Positions 16,533-24,420 of a stretch of 40,208 bases of DNA are shown here, one piece after another. Each line of letters begins with the position of its first letter. Positions within the stretch are counted from its first letter, which is position 1. The position numbers and the translations under genes were made by a program. Origin of the DNA: Sphingomonas sp. AOB5 (GTDB lineage: Bacteria; Pseudomonadota; Alphaproteobacteria; Sphingomonadales; Sphingomonadaceae); assembly GCF_029433115.1 (NCBI RefSeq), contig NZ_JARNTV010000033.1, positions 1 through 40,208 of the forward strand, in the 5' to 3' direction. The notes under the pieces were generated by a model. That model saw only the letters and a program-made list of their open reading frames with translations, made no database searches and had not been told where the DNA came from.

Positions 16533-18332
16533 TTGGGGCAGGACAGCAACGGACCGCGGAGCCTTCGTTCGCGCGCCTGGTTCGACAATCCCGAGAATCC
16601 GGACATGACGGCGCTCTATGTCGAGCGTTACCTGAATTACGGCATCAGCCTTGAGGAGCTGCAGTCGGGCCGCCCGATCATCGGCATCGCCCAGACCGGC
16701 AGCGATCTCGTCCCCTGCAATCGCCACCATATCGAACTGGCCAAGCGCGTGCGCGACGGCATTCGCGACGCTGGCGGCATCGCCATCGAATTCCCCGCGC
16801 ACCCGATCCAGGAAACCGGCAAGCGCCCCACCGCGGGGCTGGACCGCAACCTCGCCTATCTGAGCCTGGTCGAATCGATCTACGGCTATCCGATGGACGG
16901 CGTCGTCCTGACCATCGGCTGCGACAAGACCACGCCGGCCTGCCTGATGGCCGCGGCCACGGTGAACATCCCCGCCATCGCCCTGTCGGTCGGCCCGATG
17001 CTCAACGGCTGGTTCAAGGGCGAGCGCACCGGCAGCGGCACGATCGTATGGAAGGCGCGCGAAATGCTCGCGGCGGGCGAGATCGACTATAAGGGCTTCA
17101 TCGAACTGGTCGCCTCGTCGGCCCCGTCGACCGGATGGTGCAACACGATGGGCACCGCGACGACGATGAACTCGCTGTGCGAAGCGCTCGGCATGTCGCT
17201 GCCCGGATCGGCGGCGATCCCCGCGCCCTATCGCGACCGGCAGGAGAATGCCTATCGCACCGGCTTGCAGATCGTGGAAATGGTCAACGCTGACAGGAAA
17301 CCGTCGGACATTCTGACGCGTCAGGCCTTTCTCAATGCGATCCGCGTCAACAGCGCCATCGGCGGTTCGACCAACGCGCCGATCCATCTCAACGCGATCG
17401 CCCGCCATATCGGCGTCGAGCTGACGCTGGCGGATTGGGAAGGGCATGGCGCGGACGTGCCGCTGATCGTCAACCTCCAGCCGGCCGGCACCTATCTTGG
17501 CGAGGATTTCTACCGCGCCGGCGGCGTGCCCGCGGTGATGGGCCAGCTGCTCCGCGCGGGCATGATCGACGGCGATGTGATCGGCGCCAATGGCAGGAGC
17601 GTCGCGGAGAATATCGGCACCGCCGACACCGTCGATACCGACGTGATCCGCACGCTCGCCGATCCGCTAAAGCCTGCCGCGGGCCTCACCGTCCTGTCGG
17701 GCAATCTGTTCGACAATGCGGTGATGAAGCTCAGCGTCATCTCGCCCGAATTCCGCGCGCGCTATCTTTCCAACCCCGACGATCCCGAAGCATTCGAAGG
17801 CCCTGCAATCGTGTTCGACGGGCCGGAGGATTATCATGCGCGCATCGACGATCCGTCACTCGGCGCCGACGAGCGCTCGATCCTGATCATGCGTGGCGCG
17901 GGGCCGATCGGCTATCCCGGCGGCGCCGAAGTGGTGAACATGCGCCCGCCGGTCGCGCTGATCCAGGCCGGCATCCACGCCCTGCCCTGCCTCGGCGACG
18001 GCCGCCAGTCGGGGACCAGCGGCAGCCCGTCGATCCTGAATGCCGCGCCCGAAGCCGCGGTGGGCGGCGGCCTCGCGCTCGTACAGACCGGGGATCGCCT
18101 GCGCATCGACCTGGGCAAGCGCACCGCCGACATGCTGGTGCCGCCAGAGGAACTGGCGCGCCGCCGCGCCGCACTTGCCGCGATGCCCGACTATGTGCCC
18201 GCCTCGCAGACGCCGTGGCAGGAGATCCACCGCAACATCACCGGTCAGTTCGAAGGCGGCGCGGTGATCGAATCCGCGGTGAAGTATCAGCGTATCGCCC
18301 AGTCCCGCGGACTACCCCGCGACAGCCATTGA
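16533..18332 (+). CDS. Sugar-acid dehydratase, IlvD/EDD family (probable galactonate dehydratase)
   Basis: A roughly 599-residue iron-sulfur dehydratase expected to convert D-galactonate to 2-keto-3-deoxy-galactonate. Cluster-ligand cysteines are Cys62 (LVPCNRHH), Cys130 ([10 protein letters not shown]) and Cys203 (GWCNTMGTA). The active-site region [17 protein letters not shown] is intact. The start [13 protein letters not shown] is like the pentonate/hexonate dehydratases (Caulobacter xylonate dehydratase type), not amino-acid IlvD. There is no nearby ATG. TTG 16533 has GGAGAGG at proper spacing, while GTG 16524 lies right against that site. It overlaps the lactonase by one base. Specificity for galactonate is inferred from dgoK and dgoA; arabonate or xylonate are possible too. 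Confidence 0.88.
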   Translation: MGQDSNGPRSLRSRAWFDNPENPDMTALYVERYLNYGISLEELQSGRPIIGIAQTGSDLVPCNRHHIELAKRVRDGIRDAGGIAIEFPAHPIQETGKRPTAGLDRNLAYLSLVESIYGYPMDGVVLTIGCDKTTPACLMAAATVNIPAIALSVGPMLNGWFKGERTGSGTIVWKAREMLAAGEIDYKGFIELVASSAPSTGWCNTMGTATTMNSLCEALGMSLPGSAAIPAPYRDRQENAYRTGLQIVEMVNADRKPSDILTRQAFLNAIRVNSAIGGSTNAPIHLNAIARHIGVELTLADWEGHGADVPLIVNLQPAGTYLGEDFYRAGGVPAVMGQLLRAGMIDGDVIGANGRSVAENIGTADTVDTDVIRTLADPLKPAAGLTVLSGNLFDNAVMKLSVISPEFRARYLSNPDDPEAFEGPAIVFDGPEDYHARIDDPSLGADERSILIMRGAGPIGYPGGAEVVNMRPPVALIQAGIHALPCLGDGRQSGTSGSPSILNAAPEAAVGGGLALVQTGDRLRIDLGKRTADMLVPPEELARRRAALAAMPDYVPASQTPWQEIHRNITGQFEGGAVIESAVKYQRIAQSRGLPRDSH

Positions 18333-19186
18333 TGACCGATATCGCCGTCATCGAGCGCGACCGCCGCGACCGGCTGGGCGAAGGCCCGCTCTGGTCGGTG
18401 CGCGAGAATGCACTCTACTGGACGGACATTCTCGGTCACCGCATCAACCGCCTGTCGCTCGCTGACGGCGCGGTCACCAGCTTCGAGCAGCCAGCCTATG
18501 CGGCATGGATCATCGAGCGCGAGAAGGGCGGCTTCGTCGCCGGGATCGGTCTCGACATCGTCCGGCTCGATCTGCCTGCCAACACGCGCGAAACGATCGG
18601 TTCGGTCGACAAGGCAATCGCCGGAAACCGGCTCAACGATGCCAAGGCGGATGCCCGGGGAAACATCTGGGCGGGCACCATGCCGGAGAATTGCGACAAG
18701 CCGAGCGGCGCATTCTACCGCATCGATCCCGACGGCATGATCGCCTATGCCGACGGTCCTTATACGATCGCCAACGGCCCGGCGATCGATGCGGACGGCA
18801 GCTTCCTGCTCCATACGGACACGGCGCTGCGCACCATCTTCCGCTTCGACATCCAGGACGATGGGAGTCTCGGCAAGCGTCAGCCGTTCATCGCCTTCGA
18901 GCGCGACTGGGGCAATCCGGACGGGATGACCTTCGATGCCGAGGGCAGCCTGTGGGTCGCCTGCTGGGGCGCCTCATGCGTCACCCGCTTCACACCGGAA
19001 GGCGCACGCGAGCGTTCGATCGCCCTGCCCGCCAGCCAGATCACGAGCTGCACCTTCGCCGGACCGGCACTGGATCGCATGTTCGTAACGTCAGCGTCGG
19101 ATGGCGTGGACGAGCCGCTTGGCGGCGCCCTGTTCGAAATCGATCCCGGCGTTCGCGGCCGGGCACCGGAACTGTATCGCGGATAA
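18332..19186 (+). CDS. SMP-30/gluconolactonase-family lactonase
   Basis: A 284-residue cytoplasmic six-bladed propeller lactonase, expected to open galactonolactone to galactonate. Metal ligands match the family: Glu17 in RLGEGPLW, Asn148 in ANGPA and Asp197 in NPDGMTF. RLNDAKADARGNIWAGTM carries the substrate-side Asn and Asp. There is no signal peptide. Its start overlaps the dehydratase stop by one base (TGATG), so the two are translationally coupled, and the mutarotase follows 22 bp later. Position between dehydrogenase and dehydratase chemistry makes the role nearly certain, with the exact lactone inferred. Confidence 0.92.
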   Translation: MTDIAVIERDRRDRLGEGPLWSVRENALYWTDILGHRINRLSLADGAVTSFEQPAYAAWIIEREKGGFVAGIGLDIVRLDLPANTRETIGSVDKAIAGNRLNDAKADARGNIWAGTMPENCDKPSGAFYRIDPDGMIAYADGPYTIANGPAIDADGSFLLHTDTALRTIFRFDIQDDGSLGKRQPFIAFERDWGNPDGMTFDAEGSLWVACWGASCVTRFTPEGARERSIALPASQITSCTFAGPALDRMFVTSASDGVDEPLGGALFEIDPGVRGRAPELYRG

Positions 19187-19208
19187 TCAGAGAAGAGAGA
19201 GGTTCGAG

Positions 19209-20369
19209 ATGGCACGGAACAGCATATTCCTTCTGGCGACCGCCGCAGCGGCATGCCTTGCCGCGGGCAGCGCCGATGCGGCGACGGCAAAGCGCTCGGT
19301 CTTCGGCCAGCTTCCCGATGGCCGCAGCGTCGGCGCGGTCACCCTCTCCAACGGCCGCGGCGTCTCGGCCACGGTGCTCGCCTATGGCGCGACGCTGCAA
19401 TCGGTGGTGATGCCGGATCGCAACGGCAAGCGCGCGGATGTCGCGCTCGGCTATGACAACATGGCCGACTATCTCGCCCAGCCGCAATATTTCGGCATGG
19501 CGGTCGGCCGCTTCGCCAATCGCCTCGCGCTCGGCCGCTTCCAGCTCGACGGCAAGACCTATCAGACCCCGGTCAACAACGGGAAGAACGCACTGCACGG
19601 CGGCACCACCGGCTTCGACAAGCTGTTGTGGGATATCGTGTCGGTGAAGGAAGGCCCGACTGCGTCGGTCACGCTGAAGCTCGTCAGCCCCGATGGCGAT
19701 CAGGGCTATCCGGGCAAGATGACCGTGCTGGCCACCTATTCGCTGGACGAGCGCAACCATCTGAAGATCGAGTATACCGCGACCACCGACAAGGCGACGG
19801 TCGTCAACATCACCAATCATGCCTATTGGAACCTGTCGGGCGAAGGATCGCCGGGCGGCGCGATGGGGCATCTGCTGACGATCCCGGCGCAGACCTATCT
19901 GCCGACCGATGCCGGTGCAATTCCGACCGGCGAGTTCCGCCCCGTCGCCGGCACCGTGTTCGATTTCCGCCGGGCCCGCGCAGTGGGCGATCGCGTCCGC
20001 GATGCGCGCGACCAGCAGATCGTGTTCGGCCGCGGTTACGATCACAACTGGGTGATCAGCCGCGAAGTGATCCCCGGCGAGCAGTTGATGGCGCGCGTGC
20101 AGGACCCGGCATCGGGCCGCAGCTTCGAGCTGTGGTCGAACCAGCCGGGCGTGCAATTCTATTCGGGCAACTTCCTCGACGGCACCAGCCACGGCAAGTC
20201 GAAGCGCGTCTATCGCATGGGCGACACGATCGTGCTCGAGCCGCAGATCTTCCCGGACGCGCCCAACCAGAAGGGCTTCCCGAACGCACGGCTGAACCCG
20301 GGCGAGACCTATCGCAACGTGATGACCTTTCGCCTCAGCTCGGGCCAGCCCGCGCGCAAGAAGAAGTAA
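19209..20369 (+). CDS. galM: Exported aldose 1-epimerase (mutarotase)
   Basis: A 386-residue galactose mutarotase interconverting alpha and beta anomers. Catalytic residues are His204 (NITNHAYWNL) and Glu344 (VLEPQIFPD). Binding motifs GRFANR and ALHGG (His130) are present. An N-terminal signal peptide (about residues 1-25, GSADA/A) places it in the periplasm, before uptake by the symporter at 21269. ATG 19209 has GAGAGG upstream. It is the third gene of the dehydratase, lactonase, mutarotase operon. A dyad at 20377 follows its stop. Confidence 0.93.
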   Translation: MARNSIFLLATAAAACLAAGSADAATAKRSVFGQLPDGRSVGAVTLSNGRGVSATVLAYGATLQSVVMPDRNGKRADVALGYDNMADYLAQPQYFGMAVGRFANRLALGRFQLDGKTYQTPVNNGKNALHGGTTGFDKLLWDIVSVKEGPTASVTLKLVSPDGDQGYPGKMTVLATYSLDERNHLKIEYTATTDKATVVNITNHAYWNLSGEGSPGGAMGHLLTIPAQTYLPTDAGAIPTGEFRPVAGTVFDFRRARAVGDRVRDARDQQIVFGRGYDHNWVISREVIPGEQLMARVQDPASGRSFELWSNQPGVQFYSGNFLDGTSHGKSKRVYRMGDTIVLEPQIFPDAPNQKGFPNARLNPGETYRNVMTFRLSSGQPARKKK

Positions 20370-20376
20370 GCGGTCA

Positions 20377-20415
20377 GGGCATGCTTCCGCGGGTCACAGG
20401 CCCGCGGACATGCCC
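20377..20415. terminator. Hairpin between convergent mutarotase and regulator genes
   Basis: GGGCATG (20377-20383) and CCGCGGG (20387-20393) pair with CCCGCGG (20401-20407) and CATGCCC (20409-20415). The regulator stop codon lies in the loop. There is no T run, so it may be a weak bidirectional terminator or an mRNA-end structure. Confidence 0.45.
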
Positions 20416-21128
20416 TTGCCCTTCTTCTCGATCAGGTCGAGCACATCGCTGATCAGCGTGCGCATCGCTGCCCGTGCCGCATCGGCATCGCGCGCAGCGA
20501 TCGCGTTGCGGACCGCGGCGTGATCGGCCACGCTTGCGGTGCGCCCCTTCACCCGGTTGGTAAACCGGATCGAGGTGCGCAGCGCCGTGCCGACGACATC
20601 GCGGAACTGCGCGTAGAACGGATTGCGCGAGGCGTGCAAGATCGCGACGTGGAAGGCGATGTCGGCTTCCAGCGTATCGTCCAGCCCCTTGTCCGCGGCC
20701 TTCATCCGCTCAAGCCCGCGATTGATCCGCTGCAGATCCTCCTCGCCCGCGAACTGCGCGGCGAGCGCCGCCGCTTCGGGCTCGATCGCGACGCGCAGCT
20801 GGTTGAACTGCTTGAGCAGCTCGACCGAGAATTGGCGTTCGAGCAGCCAGCGCAGGACATCGGTGTCAAACAGGTTCCACGACGAGGTGGGCTGAACGAT
20901 CGTGCCCTGGCGCGGCCGGGCGCTGAGCAGGCCCTTGGCCGTCAGCATCTTCACCGCCTCACGCGTTACCGACCGGCTCACGCCATGCTGCTTGGCCAGT
21001 TCGGCCTCGGTCGGGAACGGCTCACGCTCGAACCGCCCGGTAACGATCGCACGTCCCAGACTGTCGAGCAGGCCATAGGTAAGATTGCGCCCCAGCTCGG
21101 GCTGCCCCCCCTCCATCAGCGTCGTCAA
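20394..21128 (-). CDS. FadR-type GntR regulator of the galactose pathway
   Basis: A 244-residue regulator, in the position of DgoR-like repressors. Winged helix: FPTEAELAKQHGVSRSVTREAVKML near residues 38-62, with the wing RPRQGTIVQPTS. The FCD domain has FHVAILHASRN and DHAAVRNAI. The last usual metal histidine (M-x-x-H) reads MRTL, so metal binding may be weak or absent. TTG 21128 has GGAAGG upstream at good spacing; ATG 21116, four codons later, has only a poor site. It is divergent from the symporter, with a perfect dyad between them, suggesting autoregulation. The ligand is probably a pathway sugar acid such as galactonate or KDGal (inference). Confidence 0.88.
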   Translation of the reverse strand: MTTLMEGGQPELGRNLTYGLLDSLGRAIVTGRFEREPFPTEAELAKQHGVSRSVTREAVKMLTAKGLLSARPRQGTIVQPTSSWNLFDTDVLRWLLERQFSVELLKQFNQLRVAIEPEAAALAAQFAGEEDLQRINRGLERMKAADKGLDDTLEADIAFHVAILHASRNPFYAQFRDVVGTALRTSIRFTNRVKGRTASVADHAAVRNAIAARDADAARAAMRTLISDVLDLIEKKGKGMSAGL

Positions 21129-21204
21129 TTCTCAACCTTCCCTGTCACGCGCAACGCGTCATCGACGCTTACACTTATGCCGAACCTGTCGCTAGACAAG
21201 ACTA

Positions 21205-21225
21205 ATTTATACGATAAATGTGCTT
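21205..21225. promoter_or_regulatory. Perfect dyad ATTTAT-ACG-ATAAAT, candidate operator
   Basis: 21205-21219 is a perfect 6-bp dyad with a 3-bp centre. The 20-mer 21206-21225 is nearly repeated at 16425-16444. It lies 77 bp from the regulator start and 43 bp from the symporter start, in their shared promoter region. The two copies cover the two divergent promoters of the galactose cluster. Confidence 0.55.
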
Positions 21226-21268
21226 GGTGCCGGTCGAGTGAGGCCGGATGGAGGAGGGGAGTGAGGCG

Positions 21269-22918
21269 ATGACAAGCCTGTCGCAAATCGATCTGATCGT
21301 CGTGGTCGTCTACGCCATCGGCATCTTCGGGCTGGCGCAATGGGTCAGCCGCGAAAAGGCGGGTCATGCCAAGGACACGTCGGACTATTTCCTTGCCTCC
21401 AAATCGCTGCCCTGGTGGGCGATCGGCGCGTCGCTGATCGCGGCGAACATCTCGGCCGAACAGATCGTCGGCATGTCCGGCGCAGGCTATACGATCGGCC
21501 TGGCCATCGCGTCCTATGAATGGATGGCGGCGCTCACCCTGCTGATCGTCGGCAAATATTTCCTGCCGATCTTCCTGAAGAACGAAATCTACACGATGCC
21601 CCAGTTCCTGGAGCAGCGGTTCGGGCCGACCATCCGCACCGTGATGGCGGTGTTCTGGCTGGCGCTCTACGTGTTCGTGAACCTCACCTCGATCCTGTGG
21701 CTAGGCTCGATCGCGGTCACGCAGGTGGCGGGCGTCAATCAGGATGTCGCGCTGTTCGGCCTTGGCGTGTTTGCACTGGTCTATCAGCTCCGCGGTGGCC
21801 TCAAGGCAGTGGCGCTGACCGATATCGTGCAGGTGACGCTGCTGGTGCTGGGCGGCCTGGTCATCTCGTATCTGACGCTCAGCAAGATCGGTGGCGATGC
21901 CGGTATCCTTGGCGGCTTCACCCGCCTGACGACCGAATTGCCCGAGAAGTTCGACATGATCCTTTCGCCCGACAGCCCCTATTACAAGGACCTGCCGGGT
22001 CTCGCCGTCCTGATCGGCGGCATGTGGATCGCGAACCTGAGCTATTGGGGCTTCAACCAATACATCATCCAGCGCGCGCTGGCGGCCAAGAGCCTGCCCG
22101 AGGCGCAGAAAGGCGTCGTGTTCGCTGCGTTTCTGAAGCTGCTGATGCCGGTCATCATCGTGCTGCCGGGCATCGCCGCGGTGCTGCTCGCGCCGAATCT
22201 TGAAAAGGGCGACCAAGCCTATCCTACGATGATGACCCTGCTGCCGGTCGGCCTGCTCGGCCTCGTCTTCGCGGCGCTGGTGGCGGCGATCATCGCGTCG
22301 ACCGCGTCCAAGATCAATTCGATCTCGACCATCTTCACGCTCGATCTCTATGCCCAATTCCGTGGCGGGAAAAACAGCGCAGCCGGTGACGGAGCCGCGG
22401 CGAGCGAAACTCATCTGGTGCTGGTCGGCCGCATTGCCGCCGTCGTCGCGACCCTGCTCGCGATCTTCACCGCCCGCCCGCTGCTCGGCAACCTCGAAGG
22501 GGCATTCCAGTATATCCAGGAATTCTCGGGCTTTGTGACGCCGGGCATCACCGTGATCTTCCTGCTCGGCCTGTTCTGGCCGCGTGCGACGGAAACAGGC
22601 GCGCTCGTGGGTGCCGTCGCATCGGTGATCCTCAGCTTCCTCTATTGGTGCCCGGCCGAGTGGGTCGCGAAATATGTGTCCGTCGATCTGGCGGAGATTT
22701 CGGCTACGCTGAACGCGGTGCCGTTCATGAACCGGATGATGATCGTGTTCTTCGTCAGCCTGGCGCTGGCAGTGATCGTGTCGCTGGCGAAGCCGGCCAG
22801 GGCGGACAGCAACAGGATCACGATGCAGGGCGTGTCGTTCGGCACCACCACCGGCTTCAACATCGCCGGGGGAATCGTGATCGCGATCCTGATCGCGCTG
22901 TACGCGACCTGGTGGTGA
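21269..22918 (+). CDS. SGLT-type sodium/sugar symporter
   Basis: A 549-residue solute:sodium symporter with about 14 membrane segments, importing galactose or a related hexose across the inner membrane. SSS-family features visible are the start LSQIDLIVVVVYAIGIFGLAQW, NISAEQIVGMSGAGY, YQLRGGLKAVALTDIVQ, and SYWGFNQYIIQRALAAK, as in vSGLT-like transporters. ATG 21269 is preceded by GGAGGGGAGTGAGG. An in-frame ATG at 21248 lies in that purine-rich stretch and is less likely. It is the first gene of a rightward operon with dgoK (3 bp gap) and dgoA. The substrate is inferred from the operon. Confidence 0.92.
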   Translation: MTSLSQIDLIVVVVYAIGIFGLAQWVSREKAGHAKDTSDYFLASKSLPWWAIGASLIAANISAEQIVGMSGAGYTIGLAIASYEWMAALTLLIVGKYFLPIFLKNEIYTMPQFLEQRFGPTIRTVMAVFWLALYVFVNLTSILWLGSIAVTQVAGVNQDVALFGLGVFALVYQLRGGLKAVALTDIVQVTLLVLGGLVISYLTLSKIGGDAGILGGFTRLTTELPEKFDMILSPDSPYYKDLPGLAVLIGGMWIANLSYWGFNQYIIQRALAAKSLPEAQKGVVFAAFLKLLMPVIIVLPGIAAVLLAPNLEKGDQAYPTMMTLLPVGLLGLVFAALVAAIIASTASKINSISTIFTLDLYAQFRGGKNSAAGDGAAASETHLVLVGRIAAVVATLLAIFTARPLLGNLEGAFQYIQEFSGFVTPGITVIFLLGLFWPRATETGALVGAVASVILSFLYWCPAEWVAKYVSVDLAEISATLNAVPFMNRMMIVFFVSLALAVIVSLAKPARADSNRITMQGVSFGTTTGFNIAGGIVIAILIALYATWW

Positions 22919-22921
22919 TGC

Positions 22922-23785
22922 ATGGCTGATGCGTTTCTGGCGGTTGACTGGGGGACCACCAACCGCCGGGTGTTCCTGATCGAGGACGGCGTGGTCGCGT
23001 GTACCGAGCGCGACGATCAGGGGGTGACCGCCGTCTCCGATTTCGCGGCGTCGGTGACCGGGATCCGCGCGCGGTTCGGCGATCTGCCGATGCTGCTGGC
23101 GGGCATGGTCGGTTCCAATATCGGCTGGCGGGCGGCACCCTATGTCGCCGCGCCGGCCGGTATCGCCGAGCTTGCCGCCGGCCTGATGCGGATCGACGCG
23201 CGCACCGCGATCATCCCCGGCGTCTCGACGCTCGCCGATGGCCGGGCGGACGTGATGCGCGGCGAGGAAGTTCAGCTGGTCGGCGCGGTCGCCGCAGGCC
23301 TTGCGCCGGGCGATGCGCTGCTGGTGCAACCCGGCACACATTGCAAATGGGCGACGATGGCGGGCGGACGCATCACCGGCTTCACCACTGCGATGACCGG
23401 CGAGCTGTTCGCGCTGCTGCGCGGGCACAGCCTGCTCGCGGGGCAGCTTCAGGGCGAGGTTTCCGCCAACCCGGCCTTTCTGGAAGGCGTCGAGGAAGCG
23501 AAGCGCCGCGATCTGGCCGCATCGCTGTTCGGCATCCGCGCCGCCAAGCTGCTGGGCACACGCGACGACAGTGATGCTGCTGCCTATGCCAGCGGGTTGC
23601 TGATCGGCAGCGATGTCGCGGCGCGGCTCGAAGCCTCGCCGCATGAGACCGCCCATATCCTGTCCGGCCCCGAACTCGGGTTGCTTTACGTCGCGGCGAT
23701 CGAAGCCCATGGCCGCGCCGCCACGCTGATCGACAGCCACGCCGCATTCGTCGCCGGGATCATCGCCATCGAAAGCCAGACCTGA
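22922..23785 (+). CDS. dgoK: 2-dehydro-3-deoxygalactonokinase
   Basis: A 287-residue cytoplasmic kinase phosphorylating 2-keto-3-deoxy-galactonate at C6 with ATP. The phosphate loop DWGTTNRR (9-16), MLLAGMVGSNIGW and QPGTHCKW are characteristic of DgoK, and the length matches the family. It lies 3 bp after the symporter stop and overlaps dgoA by one base (TGATG). With dgoA it identifies the pathway as De Ley-Doudoroff galactose breakdown and argues against the arabinose route, which needs neither enzyme. Confidence 0.94.
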   Translation: MADAFLAVDWGTTNRRVFLIEDGVVACTERDDQGVTAVSDFAASVTGIRARFGDLPMLLAGMVGSNIGWRAAPYVAAPAGIAELAAGLMRIDARTAIIPGVSTLADGRADVMRGEEVQLVGAVAAGLAPGDALLVQPGTHCKWATMAGGRITGFTTAMTGELFALLRGHSLLAGQLQGEVSANPAFLEGVEEAKRRDLAASLFGIRAAKLLGTRDDSDAAAYASGLLIGSDVAARLEASPHETAHILSGPELGLLYVAAIEAHGRAATLIDSHAAFVAGIIAIESQT

Positions 23786-24411
23786 TGCCTCATCTGCCTG
23801 CCTTCAACGCCGCGTTCGAACGCTGCCCTCTGATCGCGATCCTGCGCGGGATCACGCCCGACGAGATCCTGCCCGTCGGCGAGGCGCTGATCGACGCAGG
23901 CTTCACGCTGATCGAGATCCCGCTCAACTCGCCCGATCCGGTCGAGAGCATCGCCCGGCTTGCTCGCGCCACGGAAGGCCGCGCGATGGTCGGCGCGGGC
24001 ACCGTGCTGCGCGAGGCCGAGGTTGCCGCGGTTGCCGCAGCAGGCGGCACGCTGATCATCTCGCCCAACGCCAACACACAGGTGATCGCCGCCACTGCCG
24101 CGCGCGGCCTTGTCTCGCTGCCCGGCATCGCGACGCCCACCGAAGCCTTTGCCGCGATCGATGCCGGCGCGACCGCGCTGAAGCTGTTCCCCGCGGAAGC
24201 CGCCTCGCCCGTCGTGCTGAAGGCGATGCGCGCGGTGCTGCCCAAGGCGATGCGCGTGCTGCTGGTGGGCGGGATCAATCCGGACAATATGCAGCCCTGG
24301 CTGGACGCGGGCGCGGCAGGATTCGGGCTGGGCTCGGCGCTCTACAAGCCCGGCGCAAGCGCGGACGATGTCTATGCCAATGCCAAGGCGTTCATCCGCG
24401 GGCTGAAGTAA
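23785..24411 (+). CDS. dgoA: 2-dehydro-3-deoxy-6-phosphogalactonate aldolase
   Basis: A 208-residue class I aldolase splitting KDPGal to pyruvate and glyceraldehyde 3-phosphate. Schiff-base Lys133 is in ALKLFP, the catalytic Glu44 in LIEIPLNSPDP, with Arg21 in LRGI and the phosphate-binding VGGI and GLGSALY loops. The PLNSPDP wording is more DgoA-like than Eda-like. It is the last gene of the symporter-dgoK-dgoA operon and converges on the sulfatase, whose end is 9 bp away. Confidence 0.94.
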   Translation: MPHLPAFNAAFERCPLIAILRGITPDEILPVGEALIDAGFTLIEIPLNSPDPVESIARLARATEGRAMVGAGTVLREAEVAAVAAAGGTLIISPNANTQVIAATAARGLVSLPGIATPTEAFAAIDAGATALKLFPAEAASPVVLKAMRAVLPKAMRVLLVGGINPDNMQPWLDAGAAGFGLGSALYKPGASADDVYANAKAFIRGLK

Positions 24412-24420
24412 CTAAGCGGC

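Noticed and set aside
15492..18332. Reading the dehydrogenase and dehydratase as an L-arabinose or xylose oxidation pathway
   Set aside because: Both families include such enzymes, but dgoK and dgoA in the same cluster, and no ketoglutarate-semialdehyde dehydrogenase or DHDPS-type dehydratase, favour galactose. Not fully excluded.
21701..23740. A 679-codon antisense frame across the symporter and dgoK
   Set aside because: It has low-complexity Arg/His/Gln/Asp composition and spans two real genes on the other strand.
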